DNA of 64,000 bases from Lophium mytilinum (taxonomy: Eukaryota > Ascomycota > Dothideomycetes > Mytilinidiales > Mytilinidiaceae). The stretch covers positions 1,240,001 to 1,304,000 of the forward strand of contig MU004183.1 in assembly GCA_010093605.1 (NCBI GenBank). Reading direction: 5' to 3'. The notes beneath the pieces are model-generated. The model was not told the origin of the DNA, searched no databases, and saw nothing but the letters and a program-made list of their open reading frames with translations. Every line of letters starts with the position of its first letter. Positions within the stretch are counted from its first letter, which is position 1. This document shows positions 10,136-24,884 of this stretch, in pieces. A program made the position numbers and the translations under genes.

Positions 10136-12332
10136 ATGTCTATCCTCTCTCCCAGCCGCCTCAAGGCGAAAGTTGGTCCTCACCTGCACCTGAGAGTGCC
10201 CTTTGAAAGTGGAAAATATGCCTCGAGGTGGTCCAATAGGGGTAAGTAATCTTTACAATGTTCGAGCATCGAGTTGTGTGCACCTGTCTGGCATTGCTTG
10301 AAGTTTCTTGATTCACTGGGAGGACTCAGAGTTCAGGTCTGCTTTGAGACATTGATGAACTCGCTGAGCCGCCTCAAGCAGTGACTGCAAGGTGTACACA
10401 GTCCGGTGACAAGTTCCAACCATCAACGGAGTGCGAAACTAATAGGCTTTATAGATCTCGACCCAATTCCTCCTGAGAAGCGGACCTGGGGGGCCATCGA
10501 CTACTGGGCATATTGGACGTCAGACATGTTGGCACCGCCCCTTGCCTCTACCGTTTCTTCGGTCATGTCGCTTGGCTTTACAGCCCGGGAGACGATTCCC
10601 ATTGTCTTCTTCGGTTTCCTGATCTGCAGTGTTGTCATCACTCTCACTGGCAAAATGGGTGCTACTTATGCTGTCCCATTCCCTGTCATTGTGCGAAGCG
10701 TTTTCGGGATGTATGGGTCATTCCCAGCCATCTGCATTCGAGGTATGACACAAAACTAGAACTTCGTGTTGCATTTGCTAATGCATACCTAGCTTTTGTG
10801 GCTTTGATGTGGACTGCAATCCTGACCGTACAGGCCGGTGCTTATTTGCAGCTCTGCCTAGAGGCCATATGGCCAAGCTTCATCCACTTTCCCAATCACC
10901 TCGCCGCTAATGCTGGAGTCACCTGTAAGCGCACCTATATACCAGCTGCTACGATACTATTTACTAATGTCAACAAAGCTGCTGGGCTCCTATGTATCTT
11001 CTTGTACTGGTTTGCGCAGACCGCCCTCGCAATCATGCCCATTGAGAAATTGAGGGTCCTGTTTTGGGTTAAGGGCGTCATTGTAAGTTCCTAGAATGCG
11101 AGGGTCCCTCCAAGCCCACTGACAAATTATAGGTCCCTCCGACGTTCCTTGCGCTTTTCCTCTGGGCGGTTATTGTGACAAAAGGTGGAGGGGAGTTAGT
11201 CACCGGGAAGATGCATATTACATCGACATATATGAACACGGCCTACTCTGCGCTTACCGGGTTGAACGTCATCATCGGACTCTTCAGCTCTATGGCTGTG
11301 AATATGCCCGATTTCGGCAGGTTCTCTAAGAACAGACTGTCTGGGTACAACCAATACTTTGCTCTGCCTATTATCGGTATGGTTGCCGCTCGGGGATATT
11401 CGCTCTACACAACTAAATTCGCTCAGGAACTCTTGGTGCTCTCACTCCCATTTTTGTCACCTCAGCAAACTCGCATCTCTGGGGAACCTTCGAATGGTAC
11501 ATGCCTGCCATCATTGCAAACTTCGACTCTCGTGCCGCGAAGTTCTTCGTGTCGTTCAGCTTCATGCTTGCAACTATCGGTAACCAGGTTGCTGCAGGTA
11601 AGGAATACCGCAATATGCTCCGAGAATTTGAACTGACAATCATAGGCACATATCCTTTCTCGAACGATATCACTGGTATGGCCCCAAAATACATCAATAT
11701 CTTCCGTGCGACCATGTTCATCTCCATCTTCTGTATTGTCTCGACGCCATGGAACATTGTCAAGAATGCGGCAGGTCTGCTAGCATTCCTCTCTGGATAC
11801 TCATGCTTGATGGGACCTCGTACGTATCACCCAACTAGTTTCATCTTTCGATACTGATCGGTCATCCTAGTTGCTGGCACTATGGTTTGCGACTACTACA
11901 TCATCAAGAAGCGGAAGCTCGACATCGACCAGCTGTACACCGGTGAGTCTGGTCAGTTTTATCTCAAAATGAACGGAGCTAACGATGAAAGACCGCGGAA
12001 TCTACTGGTATTCGCACGGATTCAACTGGCGCGCGTTTGTCGCCTTCGTGGTTGGCTTTGCGCCTCTACTTCCCGGATTCGCCAAGAGCATTAAGCCAAC
12101 CCTCAACGTCGGAGGAGCATGGAAGATCTACACTTTTGCTTGGACTTTTGGATTCTTCATTTCGATGCTAGTCCACTATGTCATCTGTACATATGTCTCG
12201 GTTCCTAAGGAGTCTATTATCGAAGAGGCGGTCTACCCGCCACAGCTTGGCGATGTCTCCCCGCCGTCCGAGTTCATGGACTCTGGTAAGGAGGACTATG
12301 TCACGGGGGAGAAGGAAGTCAGCCCCGTTTAG
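10136..12332 (+). CDS. NCS1 (Fur-type) nucleobase/ureide:cation symporter
   Basis: Nine exons (10136-10241, 10455-10742, 10793-10924, 10979-11082, 11133-11376, 11427-11597, 11646-11819, 11871-11942, 11992-12332) give 543 residues. NCS1 permeases carry uracil, allantoin, purines and related compounds across the plasma membrane with a cation. The start was placed at 10136 because the first exon, spliced over a 213-nt intron, builds the family N-terminus (KYASRWSNR then DLDPIPPEKRTWG). The body shows about twelve hydrophobic segments, the VPFPVIVRS stretch after TM2, NHLAAN, and MPDFGRF in the middle, all typical of the fungal Fur group. The C-terminal tail is polar and acidic, as in permeases controlled by endocytosis. 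Its neighbours suggest it imports the substrate of the fused hydrolase, but sequence alone does not reveal the substrate. Confidence 0.92.
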
Positions 12333-13375
12333 CGTGCAGGCGCAAACAGTTGTTTTGATGATCACGAACTTAAGTATTTATGATGATCTAAGTTGGAGTT
12401 TTGCTTTAGCGTCTAGTAATAGGGATCGAATCGATAGGGATCAATAGCAGTAAGCTCTTTCACTCTGGTGCATCTTAGGCTAGTAGCCACTCGAATTTGG
12501 CGATTGGCTTCATGGCGTCTGCTGGAAAAGGTCAAGAGCCTTGGCAGCTGGCGTCTGGCGTCTGGATGCGGGTGTGGCTTTGGAAGTCGCTAGTGTCCCG
12601 TGCCTTATCTCGAGAGCCCTCCACGCACGCTGGCTTTGCCAGAGGCCCGGTCGCCGTCGCCGAAGTGCTCAGAGCCTACGTTATCACCCTCAACCATCAT
12701 CGCAGCCCTATGCAGGCCCAGCGCCCGGGTTCTGGGGAACTCGTTAAGAGCACACGACACGCCCAGCCCTGTATATATCTGTATCTTGGAGTTTCACCAG
12801 GGGGCTACCTGGAAAGCAACACGAGAAGATCTACCAACCGGCATCATTCATCATATCATTACCAATCTGACTCCCTTTTCGCCGAAGGTTCCAGCTGATG
12901 AAGCGCTTGTCCTATTCAAGTTTAAAGGTCCCCGGAGTTTTCTGTCATTGGTGAGTACTACAAGGGTGCAACACTGAGCACGCTTATTTACATCCTGTCC
13001 TGCCGTTGATTATGAGTTTTCATGCCTCAGCATGAGCCTATGTAGAGCTAGCTGCCGCTGTGAAAAATTGGACATCGAGTTTACTAGCAGCTCGAGATGA
13101 TGGGCTTCCTTTTCGTTTGTTCTTTTGAAAAAGCGTTGAAGCATCTATGACAATGGCGAGTAGGTGTATCGGTACAGAACGTCAATTGCTTTCGTCAACT
13201 GGGTCTAGCCTACTCCATTATAACCGGCGTCGCGCTGTATCTCAGCTAGCACCCGCTCTCTTCTTTTCCACATCTCCTTCATCTATTCAACCTATCGAGC
13301 CGACTCTGAACCCCATAAAGGAGTGATGGACTTCGCTAATGATGCTCGTAGCTCCTCAGCATTCGGTATCGCGCA
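12333..13375. other. Intergenic region before the regulator gene
   Basis: About 1 kb with no believable gene. Plus-strand frames of 68-133 codons at 12497-12977 overlap one another in different frames and are not family-like. This stretch should hold the permease terminator and the promoter of the Zn2Cys6 gene. A CGATAG lies near 12429. Confidence 0.4.
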
Positions 13376-15724
13376 ATGAGTTACCGGGTGGACCAAGGAA
13401 TCTCCCCTACCGAGTCCTATTCTGGCCAGGGCGACACATCGTCTTCTAAGAATCGATCTCGCCGTCCGTGCGATTCATGTCGGCGCCGTAAGTCAAGATG
13501 TGAGTTGGTTGATGGCGCAACTCCTTGCGTTCTTTGTCGATTTCATCGTCAAGAGTGTACCTTCAAGGAGGAGCCCCAACCTAGAAAAAGGAAAGCTGCT
13601 TCCTTGAGCGAGGAGGAAACCAACAATACAAACTCTTCACGAGACTCTCTTCGCCGTCCGCCCCCGGTCTCTTCCGATAAAGCTTGGATTCCGAGGCATT
13701 CTTTCCATGACATAGCCCATAGGTCCTCGCATCCTATTCGGCAAGATCCACCTATTGACGACTATGCCAACTTGAAGGGACCCTCGCTACTCAAGAAGAC
13801 GCTGGGTTTGCAAAACCATCGGCATAGCAGGTTTATTGGCTCGACGTCCGAGTACGAACAGACCCTTCTAGAACTCGACGCGTACAACGACAAGGACGAG
13901 GTCCCAGTAGGTGCGTCTGCTCTCCGAAAGGTCAATGCCACGGACGCCTTCATCTTGAGCCCCGATGAAGGTACGAGGAATCATGAGGAAGAAATCGTTG
14001 ATTTGGATGCTATCGAGATGATAGTTGCACCGCACGGCCAGGCTTTGATCCATCTGTACTTCCGGATTGTTCACCCCAGCTTCCCCATCTTGCACAAGAA
14101 GGTCTTCCTCGAAAAGTACCAACGGACGCACCGCGAATTCTCTCCGCCGCTTCTAGCAGCTGTATATATCCTAGCTTTAAACTGGTGGTCCTACAGCAGT
14201 GACTTGGCGCTTCTGCCAAAGCCTGACGTACCTAACCTTGAGAAGTTGGCGTTCAAGACTGTGAACGATATTATTCATCGTCCAAAACTCTCCACTATTC
14301 AAGCCGGTCTGCTTTTGCTCCAAAGACCGGAAGGCGACTCTTGGGCGCTCACTAGCCAGCTTGTCGGACTCGGACAAGATCTCGGTCTTCATCTCGATTG
14401 CTCTACGTGGAGGGTACCGGCTTGGGAGCGAGGGCTGCGAAAGAGGTTGGCGTGGGCTCTATTCATGCAAGATAAATGGGGCTCTCTAGTCCATGGAAGG
14501 CCTTCTCATATAGCTACGACTGACTGGGAAGTACAGCCTCTGTCGGAGATTGATTTTCCCGAGAGCGCTGCCGATGAGGATGACGAGGACGGCAGTACCG
14601 AAGTCGAGAAGGGCCGCACGCTGTTTTGCGAGATGATCACCCTGACAGAGATTCTCGCTGTTATTCTCTCTAATTTCTACACTTTGAAAGCAGAGCAAGA
14701 TATACGGATGCACGCCCAGGATGGCGTCCGCTGGATATTAGAGAAAGCAAAGCCAAGTCAACTAGCCCTCAAAACGTGGTTTGCACAAATGCCTGCTATA
14801 CTAAAGATGGAGAATGTCGCAATGAGGAAACTGTCGTCTACAGGTAAGCCAATCATCCTTCAGCATGCTTCCTTACCAGAACTGCATTTCAGACGCTGAC
14901 CCCTATATGTAGGCTATCTCCACCTAGGCTACTACGCCGTAGAGATTACCCTCCACAGACGAATTATCCGGGCCCTGTCCTCGTTAGACGATCCCTCACT
15001 GGTCTCCATCTGTCGACATGCCGCTCGTGCACGGCTTGTGTCTGCAATGGATTTTGTACAAGGACTTCGACCCGAACATCTGCAGTCATTCTGGTATTCC
15101 GCGTCAAAGTACTGCTTCGCGCTAATCGGCTCATTCGTATCTCTACTATGGGTAACGGTGCAAGAGAAAGAAGAAGCGGAGTTCTACAAAGCGAAGCTAG
15201 AGGAGTACAGATGGACGTTGCGGCTCTCGTCGAAGAGTGCGGATTTCCTGGAGAGAGCCATCAGCATGCTAGCAATATCGACAGGCGTCCTCGTCAAAGC
15301 AATTCCGGACAGATCGAACGCAGAGTTTGCCGCTGCGAGGATTAGGAATCCTGCCAAACCTCAGGCTATTTCAGCGAGAGCACACTCTTTTCTAGATTCT
15401 AGGTCGCATACCCACTCGGCACCTATTAATGAGTACTCTGAGTCCGAGTCGTATGAGGGACAAACAACAGAGCACACTCCTGACATGGGCGAAACGCCGG
15501 AGGATTCTGCCACGAATGAAGACTTCATCCCGGATCACCTGTGGTTTGCAAATGCAGCTCAGTTGAACGATATCAGTGCGGTGTATGGAGAGAGTAATGC
15601 GACCGGAATGGATCATGATTTCATGAATATGCCGGGGATCGGACATGTTGGAGATGGATACGACTTTCAGGCCTTGCGGGGGCACGAGGGGCCTCCGGGC
15701 TCGGGCGATGTGGAACAGGGTTGA
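13376..15724 (+). CDS. Zn2Cys6 transcription factor, Dal81/TamA-like
   Basis: Two exons (13376-14843, 14913-15724) give 759 residues. The binuclear zinc cluster uses Cys32, 35, 42, 51, 54 and 61 (spacing 2-6-8-2-6) and is followed by a basic PRKRK. The PCDSCRRRKSRC and CVLCRFHRQECTF wording, plus the middle-homology region (LVGLGQDLGLHLDC, WERGLRKRLAWALFMQDKWG, HGRPSHI), resembles the TamA/Dal81/Uga35 group. Those proteins co-activate nitrogen-source genes such as GABA, urea and allantoin utilisation. An acidic Asp/Glu run lies near residues 400-415. The gene sits 1 kb downstream of the permease on the same strand, so local or pathway-specific control of the cluster is a reasonable guess. It could also be a genome-wide nitrogen co-activator that merely lies here. 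Confidence 0.9.
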
Positions 15725-17548
15725 TTCTTAAGTTGTTGTCGATATCAAAAGTGCTAATTTGGCATCTCGAGGTACATTCTACTGTTGCTTTGCAAGGGTT
15801 GTACTGTATAATCGCATCATCGAGCGTTTGGCTATTAGATTTCGGTGCAGATGATATCCGCTATTTCAATCTTCTTCTTGCAAGGCCTCATTAAAAGGTC
15901 TATGTTGACCCTAATGTCACTACAGCTGGCGACCGAGTAAGGTTACGTGTCGAGATTCTAGCAGTACAAATCAGACTGCTTCTTAGCTCACTAGCTAGAA
16001 GTTCAGACATTTGGATATACCACTGCATCAGTGCTACTTTGGAAGCTAGTTAGCACTGTCTAGGGTGCCCCCGCTAGCAAGTAGCCAACAAATCAAGAAG
16101 CAGTCTGATTTAGACTGCTTAAAACTTGACATCACGCTTAGACTTTCGAGACTCATGGGGGTTACCCCAAGCAGCATGAGTAGGGAGTTTCTTTACTTTT
16201 CCAAAAGTCTGGGAGCGGACGACGGACTGACTACATAGGAGGTGTGGATTTGGGATAGAAGGTATAATATCAGGAAACGCTGTTTCCTCCAGTAAATGGC
16301 TGTGTATCGCTCCTACATATGTAGACGCACTTCGTCTTGAAATTGAGTTCACAGCAGAGAGAAATGCGACGGTGCCCTGGTACCTAATACTGGCTCCAGA
16401 TTTCATGCTATCGTCGAAATATGCATCAAAAGGTGAAGTTGCGTTTTATGACTGCACTGGTGGAAATGACCTACAATGTAGTACGGGGCCAACGCAATTG
16501 ATGGACACGAGGGATTTCAGCAACAAATATCTGACCCATTGGCCCGCGCAGCTCGGCCAACCTGACTCTTGTTTCAGGCTTACACACAGCGTCAGACTCC
16601 TTGGCTGGGGCCCTCGGGGGGCCTGTTCGTAGATACTGTTACCTACCTTCAGCGTTGGCCGGTGAACGTGCAGTGATACCAAGGCCCTCAGCGCTTAAGC
16701 AAGAACACATATGCAATCGAGCGCGCGGACGGGACCAATGCTCGCCACAGACCTCACGACTAGTGCTGGCAGATGCTTCGGCGTCCGCAATGGCAGGCCA
16801 TGTGCACGGCGGGAAGGGTGTTGAAGGATGGCTGGTCTGCGCTGCTGCTGGCGCCACGCATTGGCACACGTCGGGCACAGGAGGGCGCCATCAGGGCCGC
16901 AGACACTGTACTGTGCCGGAGCGCAGACCGAAGATCAGGCTGGACAGTGCTGTCGCCGGCGGCGTTCGTGTTATTTGGCTGGCGGCTGGGCACAAATTGG
17001 TGGTGCCTGACGGCGGTGGGCAGCTCTCCAGTCTCCCACAACGGCTTGTGGCTTTGTCGAGGTTGAGAACCGACCTACTCCAACGCATCCCTCCTCTACC
17101 TCCGTCCTCCCAACCTCTGCTGCTGCATTTTTTGCTCGCCCACCACCGCATCCAGCGTCCAGCTGTCCTCGGCCGCCCCAGGCCTTTGCCCGCCTCTCGC
17201 CGCCCCGGCCTCCAGCATCGTCGCCCGCTCGACGTCGTCGCAGGCTCACCCCTCCGCCGCACCGCCCGCCAGACTCTCCTCCGCCCAGTGATCGTGCCCG
17301 ACCTGCGCGAGGCTCGAACATCCCGACAACTCGGCGTCCTACACGTGTCTCGCCATCGCCGTCGCGCCCACCGGCTCTAGGTGAAGCTCGATACTGGCCG
17401 TTTGCCCAGCAGCCTGCCCCCACACGACGTTGGTGCGTTCCGGCATGCGCATCTCGAATTCGTCGGCGTAACCAGCTGAACCGGCTGCGTACCCCCCGAA
17501 CAACTTGCACCGCCTCTCCACCTCTCGCACGCCTCGCCCGCTATCGCT
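15725..17548. other. Intergenic region with repeat relics and the Yak1 leader
   Basis: The left part holds the inverted-repeat element described separately. From about 16600 the DNA becomes GC-rich and is open on both strands (259 codons plus at 16601-17380, 179 codons minus at 16971-17510), with no family resemblance. I read this as the promoter and long 5' leader of the Yak1 gene rather than coding sequence. Confidence 0.45.
15960..16119. repeat. Short inverted-repeat element (MITE relic)
   Basis: Bases 15960-15984 and 16095-16119 are inverted copies, 23 of 25 matching, built around AATCAGACTGCTTCTT. The right arm is itself nearly palindromic. The next ~60 bp (to about 16178: ACTTGACATC... 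GGGGGTTACCCCAAGCAG) resemble the end of the repeat unit inside the Fot1-type MITE at 57127-57504. This is therefore a fragment of the same repeat population. No target-site duplication was found. Confidence 0.5.
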
Positions 17549-20558
<3,010 letters not shown>

Positions 20559-21642
20559 TAAGGATTATTTTGAACTTTACAATCTTGTTTCCTGACTCGC
20601 GTTCCATCAGGGCGGAATGCAAAAATTCTCACGGCGTAGAGGCTTCCGGATTTCCTCCGAGCGTCGGCCCACGCTCACCCAGACTGCATGACGGAGGCAG
20701 AGCACACCGTCGATCATATCATGTCGAGTCTACAAATGGCATCGGGACTGCCGCTTGGGGCATATACATCTCCAGGTCTAGAAGCCTAGGCAAAATAACT
20801 TAGGTCTGCAGTTCCGTTGCGTTTCACTTATACCAGCATTCTATGTTTGAGACGGTTATGGGCGCTTTAAACAGACAGCCCTTCGCACCTTACCCTGGCG
20901 TATCTCAGACTAGCGCAGCCGCCTGCGGTCAGGGTTTTTGGGTATGTCCAGATTGCGTTCAGAGAACAGTAACGGCCTCAGGATCTCGCGAAGGCTTTCG
21001 GAAACAGGGGCTGGGCGCCTGGAGGATGCACTGGAGAGCATGCCTAGCTTGTATTGTAGCTTGCATTATTATCATTTGTTCACCGCTGGAACTGAGTCAC
21101 TCGAGGCCTTGCTGAGCTCTAAGGTCCTAAAGTCTGCTTACCTAGACGGTGCGTCGGCCTTGAGAAGTGTCGTGAGAGTCGTGACTCTTGACTAGAGAAA
21201 TTGAAGAGTGCAGGTGTACTTACTCAAACGAGACTCTTAGCGAGCACAGGCGAGTGTCTTTGCTGATCGTACTAGAAGTCTGTCTGTAGTCATTTGTCAA
21301 TTCGTCTGTTGGGGGAGAGACATCAGTTTTATGCACTTGCTTGGGCGTTAATGGCCACAGCAAATCCCTTCTGAATGTATTCGGAACCTGTCGTATAAGG
21401 GAGGGTATGAGGTATTGCGGCAAGTTCGTAGATAAATCACGATGATTCACGCACAGCCTAGTCGTGCTCTTGAACTTGGTTGTAGGCGGAGGATTTGAAG
21501 TGTTCCCTGGTTCATAACGTGACTTGGCTTCCGCATCTGGTTAGACTCAACCCCCCGCCACACGCACCTGCCCACTGACTAGGAGCCGATAAATATCTAT
21601 CAAAGCCGCCCGCAGGCACCACCCACCACCAACACACCCGCC
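20559..21642. other. Intergenic region between Yak1 and eIF3c
   Basis: About 1.1 kb with only short, non-family frames. A TATA-like CGATAAATATC lies near 21587, roughly 55 bp before the eIF3c start codon, so the last part is the eIF3c promoter. I see nothing else here. Confidence 0.4.
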
Positions 21643-24366
21643 ATGTCTCGCTTTTTCACCGCTAGCGACAGCTCCAGCGAGAGCTCTTCTGAGGAAGAAC
21701 TCTACAGCGACCAGGAAGCAGCCGAGTCTGAAGAGGAATCATCCTCTGAGGACAGCGACGAGGATAGCGACGACTCGTCTAGTAGCGACGATGGAGGGAA
21801 GACCGGCGCCAACAAGTTTTTGCGCGAGGCGTCCGAAGAAGAGGACAGCTCTGACGACGAGCGGGTCAAAGTAGTGAAGAGTGCGAAGGACAAGCGGTTC
21901 GAGGAGTTGGAGGGCACAATACGGTTGATCGAGAACGCGGAAAAGATCAACGACTGGGCTGTTATTTCTGAACGCAAGTCACGCCAGGATCTATAGGTCT
22001 CCCACCTTTGCTAACTGATCCGGATAGAGTTCGAAAAGCTGAATCGCCAAGTCCCCGCCCTCATCAAGCAGAATGATGGCAAGCCCCCGAAGCTGTACAT
22101 CAAGGCGATCGCCGACCTCGAGACCGTCATGCTGGAGACTATCGAGAAGCAGAAGGTCTCGCCCAAGAAAATGAACGCGATCAACACCCGAGGCTTGAAT
22201 GCTGTCCGACAGCGTATTCGCAAGAACAATAAAGACTACGCCAAGGAGATCGATTCATTTCGCGAGAACAAAGAGGAGTTCATGCGCGAGGAGGTCGTCG
22301 AGGTCAGAGCCCCCACCAGGTCAAGGAGCACAATCCGGGAGGCTGGCGAGGCCCCTACTGGGGACGATGATGAGGGTTTCACCATGGTTGGTGCTGGTGG
22401 CAGGGCCATGCAATACACCCCCGAAAGCATTCTCAAGCACCTACGGACGATTGTCGAAGCCCGAGGCAGAAAAAACACCGACAGACTGGACCAAATCCGG
22501 ACTATGGAGAAGCTCCGCGAAGTGGCCGTCAACGACTATCAGAAGATTCGAGTGCTACTAACCCTGATTCCTACCCGGTTCGATCTTACTTCCGGAACTG
22601 GAAACCAGATGTCGCAAGAGCAATGGAAGCTGTAAGCGTCTTCAACCGTATATACTAATGGCCATACTAACTTTTCCATAGGGCCGAGAATGAATTTTCC
22701 CAGCTCCTCGAGATTCTAGAGTCCACCGAAGAGATCGTTGTGATCGAGAATGCCGAGGAATGGGAAGATGATGAAAAATTACCTCCCATCACAGAAGGAG
22801 AGATTTTCCGTATCCCCGGCAGCGTCGTTTCTTTCGTTGAGAGACTCGACGACGAGCTTACCCGGTCATTGCAACACATCGATCCTCACACTGCTGAATA
22901 CGTCGAACGACTCACGGACGAGGCTGCCCTTTACACCAGCATCGTTCGCGCGCTTGTCTACGTTGAGACGCTTAAGAAGAACGCCAAGCTCGACCAGAAC
23001 CAAGAAAGCTTGAACCGCGTTGTTTCGCGCCGCTTGGAACACGTTTACTTCAAGGTACGGATAAGCCCCTAAAAAACCCCTCCCTTTCTAACAGATTTTG
23101 TAGCCTTCCCAGGTCGTCACAATCCTTGAGTCCAACACTTGGAAAGCCATTCCCGCTTCGCTGGATTCATCCGTGACACCTCGCGCCATCTCTAACGACA
23201 CCGCATCCCTCGTCCAGACTCTTTGCACCTATCTGTTCCAGAACAGCGAGGGCATCATCCGAGCTCGTGCAATGCTGTGCCAAGTGTACTTCCTTGCTCT
23301 GCACGATCAATACTACAAAGCGCGTGATATGATGTTGATGTCCCATCTTCAGGAGACTATCAGCAACTTTGACGTCAATACCCAGATCCTCTTCAACCGC
23401 GCATTGGTCCAAGTTGGTCTTTGCGCCTTCCGGGCTGGTCTGGTTTACGAAGCACAGAACTCTCTCCAGGAGATTTGCGGTAGCAACAGGCAAAAAGAGC
23501 TTCTTGCCCAGGGTCTTCAAATGCAGCGGTACTCCCAAATATCTCCAGAACAGGAACGGTTGGAAAGGCAACGACAACTTCCCTTCCACATGCACATCAA
23601 CCTCGAGCTGCTAGAATGCGTCTACCTGACGTGCTCCATGCTTCTCGAAATCCCTCTCCTCGCACAGATTGGCTCGTCGCCCGACATCAAGAAGCGAGTC
23701 ATCAGCAAAACCTACCGCCGTCTCTTAGAGTACCATGAGCGTCAAATCTTCACCGGCCCGCCGGAAAACACCCGCGACCACGTCATGCAGGCATCCAAGG
23801 CTCTGGCTGCCGGCGAATGGAAAAAGTCGGCGGAGTTCATCAACTCGATCAAGATTTGGGAGCTGATGGCCAACTCGGAGAAGATCAAGGACATGCTGTC
23901 AGCCCAAATCCAAGAAGAAGGTCTACGAACCTATCTCTTCACTTACGCTCCATACTACGACACCCTCTCCATTTCCTCGCTAGCAGCCATGTTCGAGCTC
24001 GAGGAACGCAAGGTCTCGGCCGTCGTCAGCAAGATGATCTCTCACGAAGAGCTTGCTGCTGCCCTTGACCAAGTCAACAGCGCCATCATTTTCCGCAAGG
24101 GCGTTGAGCTGTCCAGACTGCAGAGCCTTGCTCTCAGCCTTAGCGACAAAGCCAGCGGCCTCATTGAGGCCAACGAGAAGACACTCGAGCAGCGGACACA
24201 GGGCACAGCGAACGCGTTTGAGCGTCAAGGTGGGCGTGGGCGTGGACGTGGCGGACGCGGTGGAGGTCGTGGTGGCGGACAGCAGGGAGGCGGTGGTGGA
24301 CGCGGTGGCGGGAACAGGAATCAACAATTCACTGGCGGTGCGTTGGGCAGGGCTATCCAGGCATAA
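21643..24366 (+). CDS. nip1: Eukaryotic translation initiation factor 3 subunit C (eIF3c/Nip1)
   Basis: Four exons (21643-21973, 22028-22631, 22682-23054, 23104-24366) give 856 residues, the normal size. eIF3c is a core PCI subunit of eIF3, which binds the 40S ribosome and recruits eIF1 and eIF5. Residues 1-75 are a Ser/Asp/Glu acidic run typical of Nip1. [15 protein letters not shown] and [22 protein letters not shown] are conserved family segments. The PCI module lies at roughly residues 600-780 ([26 protein letters not shown]...). The tail ends in an RGG/GGQ-rich low-complexity run. Intron 1 has a GC donor (GCAAGT) and a TAG acceptor; only this junction rebuilds the ISEQFEKLN sequence. Convergent with the retrotransposon-derived gene downstream. 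Confidence 0.95.
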
Positions 24367-24884
24367 AGGGGGTGCGGCTTTTTGGGTTTATGGGAGTTCA
24401 GCATCTGTGTTTCTTCTAATCGAGTGGATGATGCATGAGATGGATCGTCTGCTTGTGTCGTCCTGAGGGAGGGTTCATAGGGGATGGTGATGCCGAAAAT
24501 AGAAATTTGAGTTCACAATCAGTCGTGGGTCTGCATTTTGTGTGCCTTGAACTTGATGATATAAGAATTTCGTACTGATTGAGCCAAGTTTTTGGTATTA
24601 TAAACGGGTTGTACTGGACCCTTAACAGAGCTAGAAGGGTGTCATAGAATGTTTCAAGAGCTAGTCCTGCTAGTCTAGTTCCCAATCGCAGAAACGTTAC
24701 ACCGGAATCCCCTAAATATGCTGACGAGCCACCTCATACGGTGCTAAAAGAGTTACGCGAGCCCGCCGAACCACTCCCTATACTTCCGTCGCAAGGACGA
24801 AAGTTTGTCGCCGTTGGTGTCTATGAAGTTCATCGCCGTGCCGTAGTGTTGCTCGATCCAGTTTAGGGAGTGCTTATCGAGCAG
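24367..24884. other. Convergent intergenic region
   Basis: This lies between two convergent 3' ends. There are short shadow frames only, and nothing I can support. Confidence 0.4.

Noticed and set aside
9579-10164. Two minus-strand ORFs in the divergent promoter
   Set aside because: They overlap each other and the permease first exon, with no domain or splice support.
10218-10241. ATG at 10218 as the permease start, or a start at the GTG at 10406
   Set aside because: Neither joins to give the conserved NCS1 N-terminus in frame; the exon from 10136 does (SNR then DLDPIPPEKRTW).
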